Made by a program: the position numbers and the translations under genes
Origin: Chitinophaga varians
Lineage (GTDB): Bacteria; Bacteroidota; Bacteroidia; Chitinophagales; Chitinophagaceae
NCBI RefSeq assembly: GCF_012641275.1
Contig: NZ_JABAIA010000002.1
Span: 930,001 to 994,000 of the forward strand
Length of the DNA stretch: 64,000 nt
Reading direction: 5' to 3'
Notes under the pieces: model-generated
The model's database searches: none
Seen by the model: the letters and a program-made list of their open reading frames with translations, nothing else
What the model was told of the DNA's origin: nothing
Part shown: one piece after another, positions 9,199 through 18,433 of the stretch
Position numbering within the stretch: the first letter of the stretch is position 1
Layout: each line of letters starts with the position of its first letter

Positions 9199-9519
9199 AT
9201 GAACAACAATATGTCGTTAAAACTGCTCGCCATCGGATATGATCCTGCCATTATGCAGGTGGTAGAGCGGCTGCTGAACAGTCATGCAGGGTGGGAAGGT
9301 ATTGTTGCCCTCACCAAAGAAGATGGCCTGGAGAAAATAAGGGCCGGCAACTACCATGCAATACTGCTGTGTGTAGGCGTAAGCGCGGCGGATGAAGAAA
9401 CATTCCGCGAGGCTGTCCGCATGCATCATCCATCCACTATCGTTATCAGACATTACGGAGGCGGCAGCGGGCTGCTCGAAAATGAGCTGCGCGCCGCACT
9501 TGATCACAATAAAAACTAA
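9199..9519 (+). CDS. Small degenerate receiver-like protein
   Basis: 106 residues, starting 11 nt after pirin and ending 4 nt before the dioxygenase gene. The pattern LKLLAIGYDPAIMQVVERLL, then NYHAILLCVGVSAADEETFREAV, resembles a CheY receiver fold (beta1-alpha1, beta3). The acidic pair after strand 1 is absent, and the residue where the phospho-accepting Asp would sit is Cys (ILLCVGVS). It therefore should not be phosphorylated in the usual way. Function is unknown. Its place in an electrophile/quinone-defence operon makes a cysteine-based sensing or scaffold role conceivable, but that is inference. Confidence 0.7.
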   Translation: MNNNMSLKLLAIGYDPAIMQVVERLLNSHAGWEGIVALTKEDGLEKIRAGNYHAILLCVGVSAADEETFREAVRMHHPSTIVIRHYGGGSGLLENELRAALDHNKN

Positions 9520-9523
9520 CACT

Positions 9524-10459
9524 ATGGAAAATAAAATACTGGGACTTCATCATATTACCGCCATTGCGGCCGATGCCCAACGCAACTACGATTTTTATAC
9601 AAAAGTACTCGGACAGAGAATGGTCAAAAAGACCGTTAATTTTGACGATCCCGGCACGTACCATTTCTACTACGGTGATGAGCATGGTACACCAGGTACT
9701 ATCCTGACTTTCTTCCCCTGGGAAAATATTATGCCCGGCCGCACCGGCACGGGCATGGCCACGGAAATTACCTACGCGGTGCCCGAAGGCAGTCTGGAGG
9801 CATGGAAAGAACGTTTGTCCCGTTTTAATGTTTCTTTCTCCGAAATAACAGAACACTTCGGCGAACCTTATCTTTCTTTCACTGATCCTGACGGGCTTCA
9901 AATCAACCTGATGGTGCCGAAAACTCCCGATACCCGCACGCCATGGCAGACAGCTGAGGTAAAAGCGGATATCGCTACCAGGGGTTTTCACAGCGCTACT
10001 TTGTCACTGAAAGAAATAGACGCTACCGCCGGCGTACTGACAGACATCTTCGGTTACCGCCTGCTGGCACAGGAAGGGAACCGCTACCGCTTCATCACGG
10101 ACGCTGTGGCCAATGCAGGCGTCATCGATCTGCTGGCGCTGCCTGATGGCCAGAGAGGACATACCGGCGCAGGCACCAATCACCACGTGGCCTTCCGGGT
10201 GGCGAACGATGCGATTCAGATGGAATACCGGGAAAAGATACTCAGTAAAGGATTGGAGATCACTCCTAAAATTGACAGGGATTATTTCTTCTCTCTTTAT
10301 TTCAGGGAGCCGGGTGGCGTACTGTTCGAAATTGCAACTGATAATCCCGGTTTCACCGTGGACGAACCGCTGGAACAACTGGGCACCGGTCTTAAACTTC
10401 CGAAACAGTATGAACCGGTCAGAGGTGAGATTGAAAAAGTATTGCCGGTATTAAAATAG
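9524..10459 (+). CDS. Ring-cleaving dioxygenase, VOC family (MhqA/MhqO-like)
   Basis: 311-residue vicinal-oxygen-chelate protein with two tandem glyoxalase/dioxygenase modules. The first begins GLHHITAIAADAQRNYDFY (metal-ligand His in HHIT); the second begins TRGFHSATLSLKE, with a later H in TNHHVAFRV and an acidic ligand in the region FREPGGVLFEIAT. The family includes MhqO/MhqA-type hydroquinone-linked dioxygenases. An upstream in-frame start at 9392 is rejected because it lies inside the preceding gene; ATG 9524 begins at the conserved domain. It is followed 7 nt later by an MhqD-like esterase, reproducing the known mhqO-mhqD pairing of quinone detoxification loci in Firmicutes. Confidence 0.92.
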   Translation: MENKILGLHHITAIAADAQRNYDFYTKVLGQRMVKKTVNFDDPGTYHFYYGDEHGTPGTILTFFPWENIMPGRTGTGMATEITYAVPEGSLEAWKERLSRFNVSFSEITEHFGEPYLSFTDPDGLQINLMVPKTPDTRTPWQTAEVKADIATRGFHSATLSLKEIDATAGVLTDIFGYRLLAQEGNRYRFITDAVANAGVIDLLALPDGQRGHTGAGTNHHVAFRVANDAIQMEYREKILSKGLEITPKIDRDYFFSLYFREPGGVLFEIATDNPGFTVDEPLEQLGTGLKLPKQYEPVRGEIEKVLPVLK

Positions 10460-10466
10460 TTTTCAA

Positions 10467-11084
10467 ATGCATAAAGAGAATATTGTTACAGCAGGGAAAC
10501 CAATAGCCACGGCGTCGAAGGCGTTGATCATGGTGCATGGCAGGGGCGCTTCGGCAGAAGATATCCTGTCGCTGGCCAGGTGGTTGCCGGTGAGCGATTA
10601 TGCATTGCTGGCGCCGCAGGCCACCAATCATACCTGGTATCCGCAGTCTTTCCTGGCGCCGCCGGCGCAGAACGAACCGTGGCTTTCTTCCGCGTTGGAC
10701 TTACTGAAAAAAATGACGGACGATTTGCAGCAGCAGGGCATTGCGCGGGAGCATATTTATTTTCTGGGCTTTTCCCAGGGCGCCTGCCTGACACTGGAAT
10801 TCGTTGCCAGGAATGCTGCGAAGTATGGTGGCGCCGTGGCTTTCACCGGTGGATTGATCGGCGATAAAATATATCAGGAAAATTATAACGGTACTTTTGA
10901 TGGAATGCCTGTCTTCATCGGCAGCTCCAATCCCGATTTCCATGTACCCGTGCAACGGGTACATGAATCTGCTGCCATCTTACAAAAGATGGGAGCGGGC
11001 GTAACGGAAAAGATATACGACAATATGGGACATACCATCATCGAAGATGAGATCAGGCTGGCCAGCGAACTGGTATTTAGTTGA
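10467..11084 (+). CDS. MhqD-like carboxylesterase (phospholipase/carboxylesterase family)
   Basis: 205-residue cytoplasmic alpha/beta hydrolase. It shows ALIMVHGRGASAEDI (oxyanion strand), ALLAPQATNHTWYP, the nucleophile motif GFSQGA, an Asp in the GSSNPDFHVPV region and the catalytic His in NMGHTI. This is the pattern of the YpfH/MhqD branch of short carboxylesterases. It is the last gene of the pirin operon and ends 3 nt before the convergent Crp/Fnr gene. The likely role is hydrolysis of a product or conjugate made by the upstream dioxygenase. Substrate assignment rests on operon analogy only. Confidence 0.9.
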   Translation: MHKENIVTAGKPIATASKALIMVHGRGASAEDILSLARWLPVSDYALLAPQATNHTWYPQSFLAPPAQNEPWLSSALDLLKKMTDDLQQQGIAREHIYFLGFSQGACLTLEFVARNAAKYGGAVAFTGGLIGDKIYQENYNGTFDGMPVFIGSSNPDFHVPVQRVHESAAILQKMGAGVTEKIYDNMGHTIIEDEIRLASELVFS

Positions 11085-11087
11085 CCG

Positions 11088-11669
11088 CTATTTCTTTTTC
11101 TGTATGGTGCTTCTCACTTTGCTTAAAAATTCGGGCGATACTCCCAGGTAACGGGCTATCTGGTTCTGTGGCACGCGTTGCACTACCTGGGGGTATTTTT
11201 CGAGAAAAGCAAGATACCGCTGCTCGGCAGTTTGTGATACAAGACTGTGAAAACGCCGTTGCAGCGCAAAGAGCGAGCGTTGGATCAGTAACCGGAACAA
11301 AGTCTCGAACTTCGGTATTTTTTCATACAGGGCAGCTTTGCTTTTACGGTCTATGATCAGCAGCTCACAGTCCTCCAGTGATTCGATAAACATATTGGAG
11401 GGTTTCTGCTCCGTAAAACTGTAAGTGTCGCTCACCCACCAGTCTTCTATGGCAAAGGACAAAATGGTTTCTGTGCCGTCATCGCTCAGGTAATAGGTGC
11501 GGATACAACCTTTAACGATATATGCTTCAAAGTCACAAATTTCACCTTCCTGCAACAGGTAAGTACGTTTCCTTACCCGCCTGAATTTAAGCAGGGAATG
11601 AAATAACTGGCGCTCTTCCGGCGTCAGGGAGATGATACGGTCCACGAATTGATCAATCTGTTCAAACAT
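11088..11669 (-). CDS. Crp/Fnr-family transcriptional regulator
   Basis: 193 residues: an N-terminal cyclic-nucleotide-binding-like beta barrel (about residues 15-125; FRRVRKRTYLLQEGEICDFEAYIVKGCIR and LLIIDRKSKAALYE, split here by 45 residues) and a C-terminal winged helix-turn-helix with VPQNQIARYLGVSPEFLSKV. No Fe-S Cys cluster at the N-terminus is seen, so it is not a canonical FNR. It lies tail to tail with the MhqD-like gene. A TATCTTTA box (minus strand) stands just before the start. Two FNR-type palindromes in front of neighbouring stress genes make it the best local candidate for their regulator. Confidence 0.9.
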   Translation of the reverse strand: MFEQIDQFVDRIISLTPEERQLFHSLLKFRRVRKRTYLLQEGEICDFEAYIVKGCIRTYYLSDDGTETILSFAIEDWWVSDTYSFTEQKPSNMFIESLEDCELLIIDRKSKAALYEKIPKFETLFRLLIQRSLFALQRRFHSLVSQTAEQRYLAFLEKYPQVVQRVPQNQIARYLGVSPEFLSKVRSTIQKKK

Positions 11670-11807
11670 AGTCTACTAAAGATAGGTTATTAGATGTTGT
11701 GCCGCTTCCAGCTTTTTATAATGGAAGTTACCCGTACAGCCAAACCATATACCGGATCGTATGTTGCTGATTATCAATTTGTAATATTTTTACAATAAAA
11801 TATGGTC

Positions 11808-11823
11808 TTACGATATATCGTAA
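11808..11823. promoter_or_regulatory. 16-bp perfect palindrome upstream of the GAF sigma-54 activator
   Basis: TTACGATATATCGTAA, 26 nt before the start codon at 11850. It lies between two direct copies of TTTGTAATATT (11779-11789 and 11837-11847). It may be an autoregulatory operator; no second copy of the palindrome was noticed in the window. Confidence 0.45.
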
Positions 11824-11849
11824 ATTTATAAGCGCTTTTGTAATATTGT

Positions 11850-13466
11850 ATGATGAACACACAGATTTCCGGTAAAAACGATGAATTTGAAACGCTGCTT
11901 TGTTTTTCGAAAGCCATAGCGGCAGCCCGGCACCGCGCTGATCTGTGGGAGATCGTCAATGAACAACTGCTGGAAAACATCGGCGCGAGTTATTACACGC
12001 TTTGCCTCATCCATGAAGATACTCGTACCCACTCGCCCTTTCTGTACAGCCAGGAAAAGAAAATAAAAACCGTCACCGGAGAAAGCCCGGTCATCCATCT
12101 GCAGCATCCTGTTGATGATGGCGTCTTCAACAAGGCTGTTGAGACGGAAGAACCGGTGGTGTTTGAGCTGCGAAGCCTGATACGCCAGCGGAACATTCCA
12201 GCCTATGTCATTCACTGGTATAATTCCGGTGTGAAGGAAATGATGCTGGTAAGGGTTTGCAACGGTAAAGAGCCCAAAGGGGTCTTGTATCTCTATGCCA
12301 TGAAACAGGGCGTTTTTTCAAAGCGCCGGTTCAGTTTTTTCAAAAGCATCGCAGACCAACTGGGAACGGGCGTCTCCAATATCCTCGCGAATGAAAAAAT
12401 AGAATTGCAGCTGGAAGAAATCCGGAAATATAAAATACAGCTGGAGCAGGAGAACAGTTATCTGAAGGAAGAACGGAAAAAAGAAAAACATCTTACCGGA
12501 AAAGCGGTCGGCGATTCCCCGGCTATCCGGAAAGTATATGACCTTGTGTCAAAAGTAGCGTCATCCGATGCTACGGTATTAATCCTCGGAGAAACCGGTA
12601 CGGGCAAAGAACTGATTGCGCACCAGGTACATGACGCTTCGCCGCGGCGCGACAAACTGATGATCAAGGTGAACTGCGCCGCCATCCCGGCCAGCCTGCT
12701 GGAAAGTGAATTGTTCGGCCACGAAAAAGGCAGTTTCACCGGAGCCCTGGAAAGGAGAATTGGCAAGTTTGAACTGGCCGATAACAGCACGCTTTTCCTG
12801 GACGAAATAGGAGAGCTGCCGCCGGAAATGCAGGCCAAATTACTGCGGGCTTTGCAGGAAAAGGAAATTGAACGGATCGGCGGAAAATCGGTAATAAAAG
12901 TAAATGTGCGCATCATCGCCGCCACCAACAAAAACCTGGAAGCGGAAATTATTGCGGGCCGTTTCCGCAGCGACCTGTACTACCGCCTCTGCGTGTTTCC
13001 CATTATGCTGCCACCGTTACGCGAACGCAGAGAGGACATACCGGAGCTGGTTTCTTTTTTTATGGAGAAATATGCCGCCAGCAGTGGCAGAAAGATAGAC
13101 GGCATCGCGCCTAAAGCACTGGAGAAATTAAAGACATATGCCTGGCCGGGCAATATCCGGGAACTGGAACACCTGATAGAAAGAACGGTGCTGCTTACCT
13201 CCACTAACGTTATTACAGAAGTGAGCCTGCCGGCCAGGAGTAAGATGTTGTTCGCTCAGCCGGGGGCTGAAACACCAGTGCGTTCACTCGCAGACGTGGA
13301 ACGGGAACACATCCTCAAAATGGTGAAACTGTCAAAAGGCAGGATATCCGGGCCTCATGGCGCAGCGGCCAAGTTACAACTGCCTTCCACCACGCTGATC
13401 TCGAAAATGCAGAAGCTGGGTATCCGCAAGGAACATTTTATTGATACCGGGAAAGAATCTGATTAA
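11850..13466 (+). CDS. Sigma-54-dependent transcriptional activator with N-terminal GAF-like domain
   Basis: 538 residues. The N-terminal ~200 residues resemble a GAF sensory domain (FETLLCFSKAIAAARHRADL), followed by a coiled-coil linker. The AAA+ domain (about 210-450) has Walker A GETGTGKE, the sigma-54 loop as GSFTGA in place of the usual GAFTGA, Walker B LFLDEIGEL and the arginine-finger region FRSDLYYRL. The C-terminus carries a Fis-type helix-turn-helix (ISGPHGAAAKLQLPSTTL). It activates RNA polymerase with sigma-54 in response to a ligand or partner; which genes is not evident. ATG 11850 is directly followed by a second ATG. It ends 4 nt inside the convergent TMEM175 gene. Confidence 0.95.
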   Translation: MMNTQISGKNDEFETLLCFSKAIAAARHRADLWEIVNEQLLENIGASYYTLCLIHEDTRTHSPFLYSQEKKIKTVTGESPVIHLQHPVDDGVFNKAVETEEPVVFELRSLIRQRNIPAYVIHWYNSGVKEMMLVRVCNGKEPKGVLYLYAMKQGVFSKRRFSFFKSIADQLGTGVSNILANEKIELQLEEIRKYKIQLEQENSYLKEERKKEKHLTGKAVGDSPAIRKVYDLVSKVASSDATVLILGETGTGKELIAHQVHDASPRRDKLMIKVNCAAIPASLLESELFGHEKGSFTGALERRIGKFELADNSTLFLDEIGELPPEMQAKLLRALQEKEIERIGGKSVIKVNVRIIAATNKNLEAEIIAGRFRSDLYYRLCVFPIMLPPLRERREDIPELVSFFMEKYAASSGRKIDGIAPKALEKLKTYAWPGNIRELEHLIERTVLLTSTNVITEVSLPARSKMLFAQPGAETPVRSLADVEREHILKMVKLSKGRISGPHGAAAKLQLPSTTLISKMQKLGIRKEHFIDTGKESD

Positions 13467-14086
13467 GCCTTGCCGGTTGATAAATCCAGCCTGCCTGAAG
13501 TAAAGGCCCAATAGGTCCAGAGTATGGCGCACAGTATCAAAGCGCCGCCGGGCCAGCAAAAGGAAAGCAGGAATGCCGACACATGCACCGGAATGCCATA
13601 CTGATAGTTTCGTTTTATTTTCCTGATGGCGGCATTGCTGATTTCCGGCCGCAGCAGTTCCCTGTTCCGGCTGGCAATGCTCCATAATAAATTAAAAGCA
13701 AGGTTGATCAATACAAACAGCCCGGTATACACCGCCACGGCCACGGTCAGGGAAGGTGTGCCATAGTAGCGTGCCAGCAGGGCGGTCGGATAGGAGATAC
13801 AGGTAGCTAAAAACAGTACCAGTCCGTTCGCAAACATCAGCGTGCTGTTACGCCGGTAGATCTGCTTGAACATCTTGTGATGGTTGACCCACATAATGAA
13901 GATGCTGAAAAAAGACAGGCTGAAAGCCAGGAAGGACGGCCATTGTGCCAACAGGCTGCTGGCAAGCGTGCGGGCGTTGTCGTTACTATCGGCATCGGGT
14001 ATACGTAGTTCCAGTACCAGCAATGTGATCGCAATCGCAAACACGCCATCGCTGAAGCCTTCTATTCTTGCCGTTTCTTTTTCCAT
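13463..14086 (-). CDS. TMEM175-family (DUF1211) potassium channel protein
   Basis: 207-residue integral membrane protein with the family signature FSDGVFAIAITLLVLEL in the first transmembrane segment, and further hydrophobic segments (FLAFSLSFFSIFIMWVNHH, LVLFLATCISYPTALLA, ALILCAILWTYWAF). Bacterial TMEM175 homologues form K+ channels. It is the last gene of the long minus-strand operon, 8 nt after the sigma-54 response regulator. Its stop codon overlaps that of the convergent sigma-54 activator gene, so the two genes share four bases. Confidence 0.92.
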   Translation of the reverse strand: MEKETARIEGFSDGVFAIAITLLVLELRIPDADSNDNARTLASSLLAQWPSFLAFSLSFFSIFIMWVNHHKMFKQIYRRNSTLMFANGLVLFLATCISYPTALLARYYGTPSLTVAVAVYTGLFVLINLAFNLLWSIASRNRELLRPEISNAAIRKIKRNYQYGIPVHVSAFLLSFCWPGGALILCAILWTYWAFTSGRLDLSTGKA

Positions 14087-14094
14087 CAGGCAGT

Positions 14095-15462
14095 TTATTT
14101 ATAGGTGGTTTTTATACCGAGTTTTTTCATCTTTGAATACAGCGTTTGCGCAGACACTTTAAGTACTTCCGCTGCGCCCATTTCGCCGGATACGCGGCCG
14201 TTGCAGGCTTTCAGCACTTTCAGGATGTGCGCCCTTTCCATCTCTTCCATCGTTTCCAGTTTTTCCGCTGCAGCGATCTGCGGCATGCGGGACGCCGGTA
14301 CTTCTATAGCACTGATTTGTTCCCCGTCGGTCAGGATGAACTGTCTTTCTATCAGGTGTTCCAGTTCCCGGATATTGCCCGGCCAGTTGTGCTGTTCAAG
14401 CGTTTGCAGGACTGTTTCACTTATGCCGGATACTTTTTTGCCGGTGTTGCCGGAAAGTTTTTGCAGGAAATAAAGGGCCAGCGGACGGATATCTTCTTTG
14501 TGTTCGCGCAGCGGCGGCAGTGCAATGGGAAATACGTTGAGCCGGTAGTAGAGGTCGAGCCGGAACCGGCCTTCGGCCACTTCTTTCTCCAGGTTTCTGT
14601 TGGTAGCGGCAATCACGCGCACGTCCACTTTGGTGAGCTGGCCGCCGCCGAGTTTTTCGATTTCTTTTTCCTGCAGGGTACGTAGCAGCTTCACCTGCGC
14701 TTCCAGCGGCAGTTCCCCGATCTCGTCGAGAAAGAGGGTGCCGCCATGCGCCTGTTCAAATTTGCCAATACGCTTTTGTACCGCGCCGGTGAAGGCGCCG
14801 CGTTCGTGGCCGAACAACTCTGATTCCAGCAGGGAAACGGGCAGGGCCGCGCAGTTGACGGTGATGAAGGGTTTATTTTTCCGTAATGAATTTTTGTGAA
14901 TGGCACGGGCAAAACGTTCTTTGCCGGTGCCGCTTTCGCCCAGCAACAATACGGAAGTATTGGTGGGCGCCACTATGCCGGCCTGCTCCTGTGCTTTTTT
15001 CATGGCGGTACTGCTGCCGATGATATCCGGATCGAGCGTTGTTTCCACAGGCATGGCGGCCGTCTCCTCTCTTATCATACCGGTTTCCACGCCGTGGCGG
15101 TAACGGGCGATATCGAGCATGACAAACAGGTCACGCTCCCGGAACGGTTTTACGAGGAAGCCATATGGCTGGGTGGCCTTGGCAGCTTCGAGGGTTTGTT
15201 GGTTGGTGTTGGCGGAAATATACAGGAACGGTATCCGGAGCTGCAATAGCTCTTTGGCCAGTTCAATACCGCTGGTGGGCGTTTTCAGGATGATGTCCAG
15301 CAGTACCCAATCCGGCTGTTTTTGTGCAATCAGCGTTCTGGCCTGCTCCACAGAGGCGGCAATGCCGCACACATCGTAACCGCCTTTGACGAGCATCATT
15401 TTCAGGTCGTTGCCCACAATGAACTCGTCTTCTACGATCAGTATTTTTTCTTTGTCAGCCAT
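14095..15462 (-). CDS. Sigma-54-dependent response regulator (NtrC family)
   Basis: 455 residues. The N-terminal receiver has the acidic pocket VEDEF, phospho-acceptor Asp56 (WVLLDIIL) and conserved Lys105 (FLVKPF). The AAA+ domain (~150-380) has GESGTGKE, the GAFTGA sigma-54 loop, LFLDEIGEL and FRLDLYYRL. The C-terminal Fis helix-turn-helix is VSGEMGAAEVLKVSAQTLYSKM. It begins 4 nt after the histidine kinase gene, so it is the obvious partner of that kinase. Its target promoters are unknown; I could not see a clear -24/-12 element upstream of the operon. Confidence 0.97.
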   Translation of the reverse strand: MADKEKILIVEDEFIVGNDLKMMLVKGGYDVCGIAASVEQARTLIAQKQPDWVLLDIILKTPTSGIELAKELLQLRIPFLYISANTNQQTLEAAKATQPYGFLVKPFRERDLFVMLDIARYRHGVETGMIREETAAMPVETTLDPDIIGSSTAMKKAQEQAGIVAPTNTSVLLLGESGTGKERFARAIHKNSLRKNKPFITVNCAALPVSLLESELFGHERGAFTGAVQKRIGKFEQAHGGTLFLDEIGELPLEAQVKLLRTLQEKEIEKLGGGQLTKVDVRVIAATNRNLEKEVAEGRFRLDLYYRLNVFPIALPPLREHKEDIRPLALYFLQKLSGNTGKKVSGISETVLQTLEQHNWPGNIRELEHLIERQFILTDGEQISAIEVPASRMPQIAAAEKLETMEEMERAHILKVLKACNGRVSGEMGAAEVLKVSAQTLYSKMKKLGIKTTYK

Positions 15463-15466
15463 AATA

Positions 15467-17725
15467 TCAGTTTGCCTGGTTGATCGATCTTATTAAAAAA
15501 AGCACCTGTATGGAAACACCTTCCTCACTGCTTTTTATCTGAAAGGAGCCTTCCAGCTGTTCGGCCAGCCCTTTCATGAGGCTCATGCCCAGTGACGGGG
15601 ACTCTTCCGGAACGAAGTCGTGGCGCAGCCCTGCGCCATCGTCAGTAATGGCCAGCCGGCAATATTGCGCGCCATCTTTTTTCAGGGTGATCGCCACGGT
15701 GCCATGACGGTCGCCCGGAAAAGCGTACTTGATGGCGTTGCTTACGGCTTCATTGAGGACCAGTCCCAGTGGAACGGCCTGTACTACGTCCAGCAGGATG
15801 ACTTCACTATCGATGCAGAAAGTGATTTTAGCGCCGGTATCAAAGCTTTCCTCCATAAATCCTGTCAGTTCCCTGATATACCAGTGCATATCGATGGCGC
15901 CGAGATTGTCTGTATGGTATAGCCGCTGATGGATCAGCGACATGGCATACATGCGGTGCTGGCTGTTTTTGATGGCCGCAATGGCGTCGGCATTATCGAG
16001 GTAGCGCGATTGTGTGTTCAGCAGGCTGATGATGATCTGGAGATTGTTTTTCACCCGGTGATGTATTTCTTTCAGCAGCCATTCTTTTTCATCCACGAGT
16101 TTTTTCAGCAGTTCATTCTGTGCATGGATGGCTTCCTGTTGTTTTTCCAGTCGTACAGCGTTCTTTTTCTTCAGCCGGTACCTGTTGTACAATAATGCCA
16201 GTATGAGCAGCAGTGCACAGATGCTGCCGGTGATCACATTGCGGAACACTCTTCCTTTCTGGAGGGAGATTTCCTGTAGCTTGCTTTTCTGCGTCAGCAG
16301 CTCAATGTCTTTATCTTTTCTTTCTGTTTCGAATTGTAGCCGGAGCACATCGAGTTGTTTGCTTTGCGTAGTGCTGGTCACTGAATCCGACAGCTGTTTA
16401 TAATGCTGAAAGTGCGTGATGGCGCCGGGAAGATTGCCCAGTGCGGAGTCGGAGCGGAAAGCCAGCAGTGCGGCTTCTGCCTGTCGCACCAGTCCGCCGG
16501 GGAATTCCCTGGCGTGTTGCTGGTAAGCGTTGAGATACGGTGCAGCATCGTTGAAGCGGCCTGTTTGCTGCAGATAGAAGATCAGTGCCAGTCTGACCAC
16601 CTGTGTGAAGACTGGTATTTCCTCTTCGTTCTCCAGTATTTTTTTCAGTTTCTCGTAGTGCGGAGCGGCCTTAGACAAGGCATGTAGTGCGATATAATCT
16701 CTCAGGTAACCGATTTCAATCTGTATTATTTCGTGTTTCTCCAGGGCCGTAGGCAGTTTTTCCACTACATGCAGGGTGTCCAGGCTGCTGGTATATGCTC
16801 CCTGGTTCCGCAGGGCGTCAGAGATGTTAAGCAATAATGCTTTGATGGTGCTGGTATCGCGGAGTGTTCTTGCATGTGCCAGCGCTTTATCAAAATAGTC
16901 AAGCGCCTGGTCATAGTATTGTACGCTGAAATAGTTAAGGCCAACGCGGTTGTAGATGGTGGTCATCAGCGGTCCCTGTTCTCTGAGCTGTTCAGCTGTT
17001 TCCACTGCCAGCAGGTTGTAACGGAGCGACTGTACAAAGTTATTGGCACCGTGGTAAGCGCCGCCGATCACAGAGTACAGGCCCTGTAGCCGCTGGTAGC
17101 CGGTTTCCTTGTAGATGGCCAGTGCTTCCAACAGTACGCGCAGGGCGCCGTCATAGTCTTTGTTTACCTGCATGAGGTCACCGATGAACTCTTTCAGCTG
17201 TGCTGCGGATTGTTTTTGCCCGTTTTTCAGGTAGATGTCTGTCCCTTGTTGATATAACGCGATTTTGCGGGGAAGGTCTTGCGGTTCGTTGGAGTAGGTG
17301 CCCCCCAATTCAATGATGGCCTGTGCTTTCTCGTTGATAGTGCCATATTGGGTAAGCAGCTGCAGGGCTTCTTCGCTGCTGCCCCTTCCCTGGCCAGCAT
17401 GCCCGGATTCACGGAAGGCCTTGGTCCGCAGCAGTTTGCTCAGACCAAGGCCTCTGGGGTAATTGATTTGCCGGCTCAGGGCTTCCATCTGGTCTGCCAT
17501 CCGGAAGGCCATGTTCATATCTTCTTCCCATGACTCAGGTTTGTCGAGGAAGGCTTCGCCCACGCGCAGCATGCGGGCAATAGTGGCCGTATCGGCCTTG
17601 CCATGCCGGAGCAGCTCACGGGCTTTGCCTGTGTCGGTATCTGACTGTGCCAGTATAGATGCCGGTATCAGCAGGTACAGGAGCAGCAGTACCTTCCGCC
17701 GGGAATTGATGATGAATGAAAGCAT
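15467..17725 (-). CDS. TPR-containing sensor histidine kinase (HisKA_2 type)
   Basis: 752 residues. A signal peptide ([15 protein letters not shown]) is followed by a large periplasmic region of tetratricopeptide repeats (about 40-440, e.g. [20 protein letters not shown]). Then come a coiled coil, one transmembrane segment (about 493-515, [20 protein letters not shown]), another coiled coil and a kinase core. The core has the HisKA_2 H-box [11 protein letters not shown] near residue 555 and an ATPase N-box [13 protein letters not shown] with a TDDGAGL G-box. This layout is common in Bacteroidota. It is co-transcribed with the sigma-54 response regulator. The TPR region suggests it senses a protein or peptide rather than a small ligand. 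Confidence 0.95.
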   Translation of the reverse strand: MLSFIINSRRKVLLLLYLLIPASILAQSDTDTGKARELLRHGKADTATIARMLRVGEAFLDKPESWEEDMNMAFRMADQMEALSRQINYPRGLGLSKLLRTKAFRESGHAGQGRGSSEEALQLLTQYGTINEKAQAIIELGGTYSNEPQDLPRKIALYQQGTDIYLKNGQKQSAAQLKEFIGDLMQVNKDYDGALRVLLEALAIYKETGYQRLQGLYSVIGGAYHGANNFVQSLRYNLLAVETAEQLREQGPLMTTIYNRVGLNYFSVQYYDQALDYFDKALAHARTLRDTSTIKALLLNISDALRNQGAYTSSLDTLHVVEKLPTALEKHEIIQIEIGYLRDYIALHALSKAAPHYEKLKKILENEEEIPVFTQVVRLALIFYLQQTGRFNDAAPYLNAYQQHAREFPGGLVRQAEAALLAFRSDSALGNLPGAITHFQHYKQLSDSVTSTTQSKQLDVLRLQFETERKDKDIELLTQKSKLQEISLQKGRVFRNVITGSICALLLILALLYNRYRLKKKNAVRLEKQQEAIHAQNELLKKLVDEKEWLLKEIHHRVKNNLQIIISLLNTQSRYLDNADAIAAIKNSQHRMYAMSLIHQRLYHTDNLGAIDMHWYIRELTGFMEESFDTGAKITFCIDSEVILLDVVQAVPLGLVLNEAVSNAIKYAFPGDRHGTVAITLKKDGAQYCRLAITDDGAGLRHDFVPEESPSLGMSLMKGLAEQLEGSFQIKSSEEGVSIQVLFLIRSINQAN

Positions 17726-17728
17726 AGG

Positions 17729-18421
17729 TTACCCTTCTTTTGGCGCGGACATTTCTCCCTGCAGGTAACAAATCACGATGGCCACGCCGGGAACGACGAT
17801 AGCGCCCAGCCCCACCCACCGGGCCATCAGGGCGCCGATGAGACAGCCAGCCAGGAACCCGCCGATGGTGACAGTTTGCTTTTTAAGGCTGGACACCGAA
17901 ATTTCATTGCCCGGCGTACCTTTCCTGATAAGATTACCCAGGTCCAGCGCGGCTTGTGTGACATTTCCCGTCATCATGGTAGTAGGGCCATGGGTCTCTT
18001 TGGCAAAGAGCTTCCCGAAGGCGTTCTGCAAGCCCATACCCAATACAGTGACCATGACGATAAGATAGGTTACCGGTTTTTCTTCCAGAGATGTTAATAT
18101 CGGCAGGAAAAAAGCAGCTATTCCGCAAGCCGTCAAAATTAGGCCTTCTGCCAGTAAAATGCGGTATTTTTTTGCTGATTTTTCTGCCAGCCATCCGCCG
18201 GCCATGACAGCTATCACAAATACAGGAAAAGTGAGCAGCTTGATCCACGCGGCGGCGCTGGTGCTTCCGGAAGATACCTGTGCGGCAAACACGATGAAGT
18301 TACCGGTAACATGCGCGGAGAAAATGGAATCGCCGGACACAAAAGTGGCGGTATCGCAATATCCTGCCACCCATGCCAGCAGGAAGGTCACCCAGTTAAT
18401 ACTATGTTGTTGTTCTGTCAT
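17729..18421 (-). CDS. DUF1275 (YoaK-type) membrane protein
   Basis: 230-residue multi-pass membrane protein. The signature WVAGYCDTATFVSGDSIFSAHVTGN, given here as WVAGYCDTATF and SAHVTGNF, is diagnostic of DUF1275/YoaK, as is GLQNAFGKLFAKE in the second half with the TTMMTGNVTQAALDLG repeat. About six hydrophobic segments are visible. The molecular function of the family is not established. It lies 3 nt before the histidine kinase gene and 12 nt after Dps in the ten-gene operon. Confidence 0.92.
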   Translation of the reverse strand: MTEQQHSINWVTFLLAWVAGYCDTATFVSGDSIFSAHVTGNFIVFAAQVSSGSTSAAAWIKLLTFPVFVIAVMAGGWLAEKSAKKYRILLAEGLILTACGIAAFFLPILTSLEEKPVTYLIVMVTVLGMGLQNAFGKLFAKETHGPTTMMTGNVTQAALDLGNLIRKGTPGNEISVSSLKKQTVTIGGFLAGCLIGALMARWVGLGAIVVPGVAIVICYLQGEMSAPKEG

Positions 18422-18433
18422 ACCGGTTATAAT

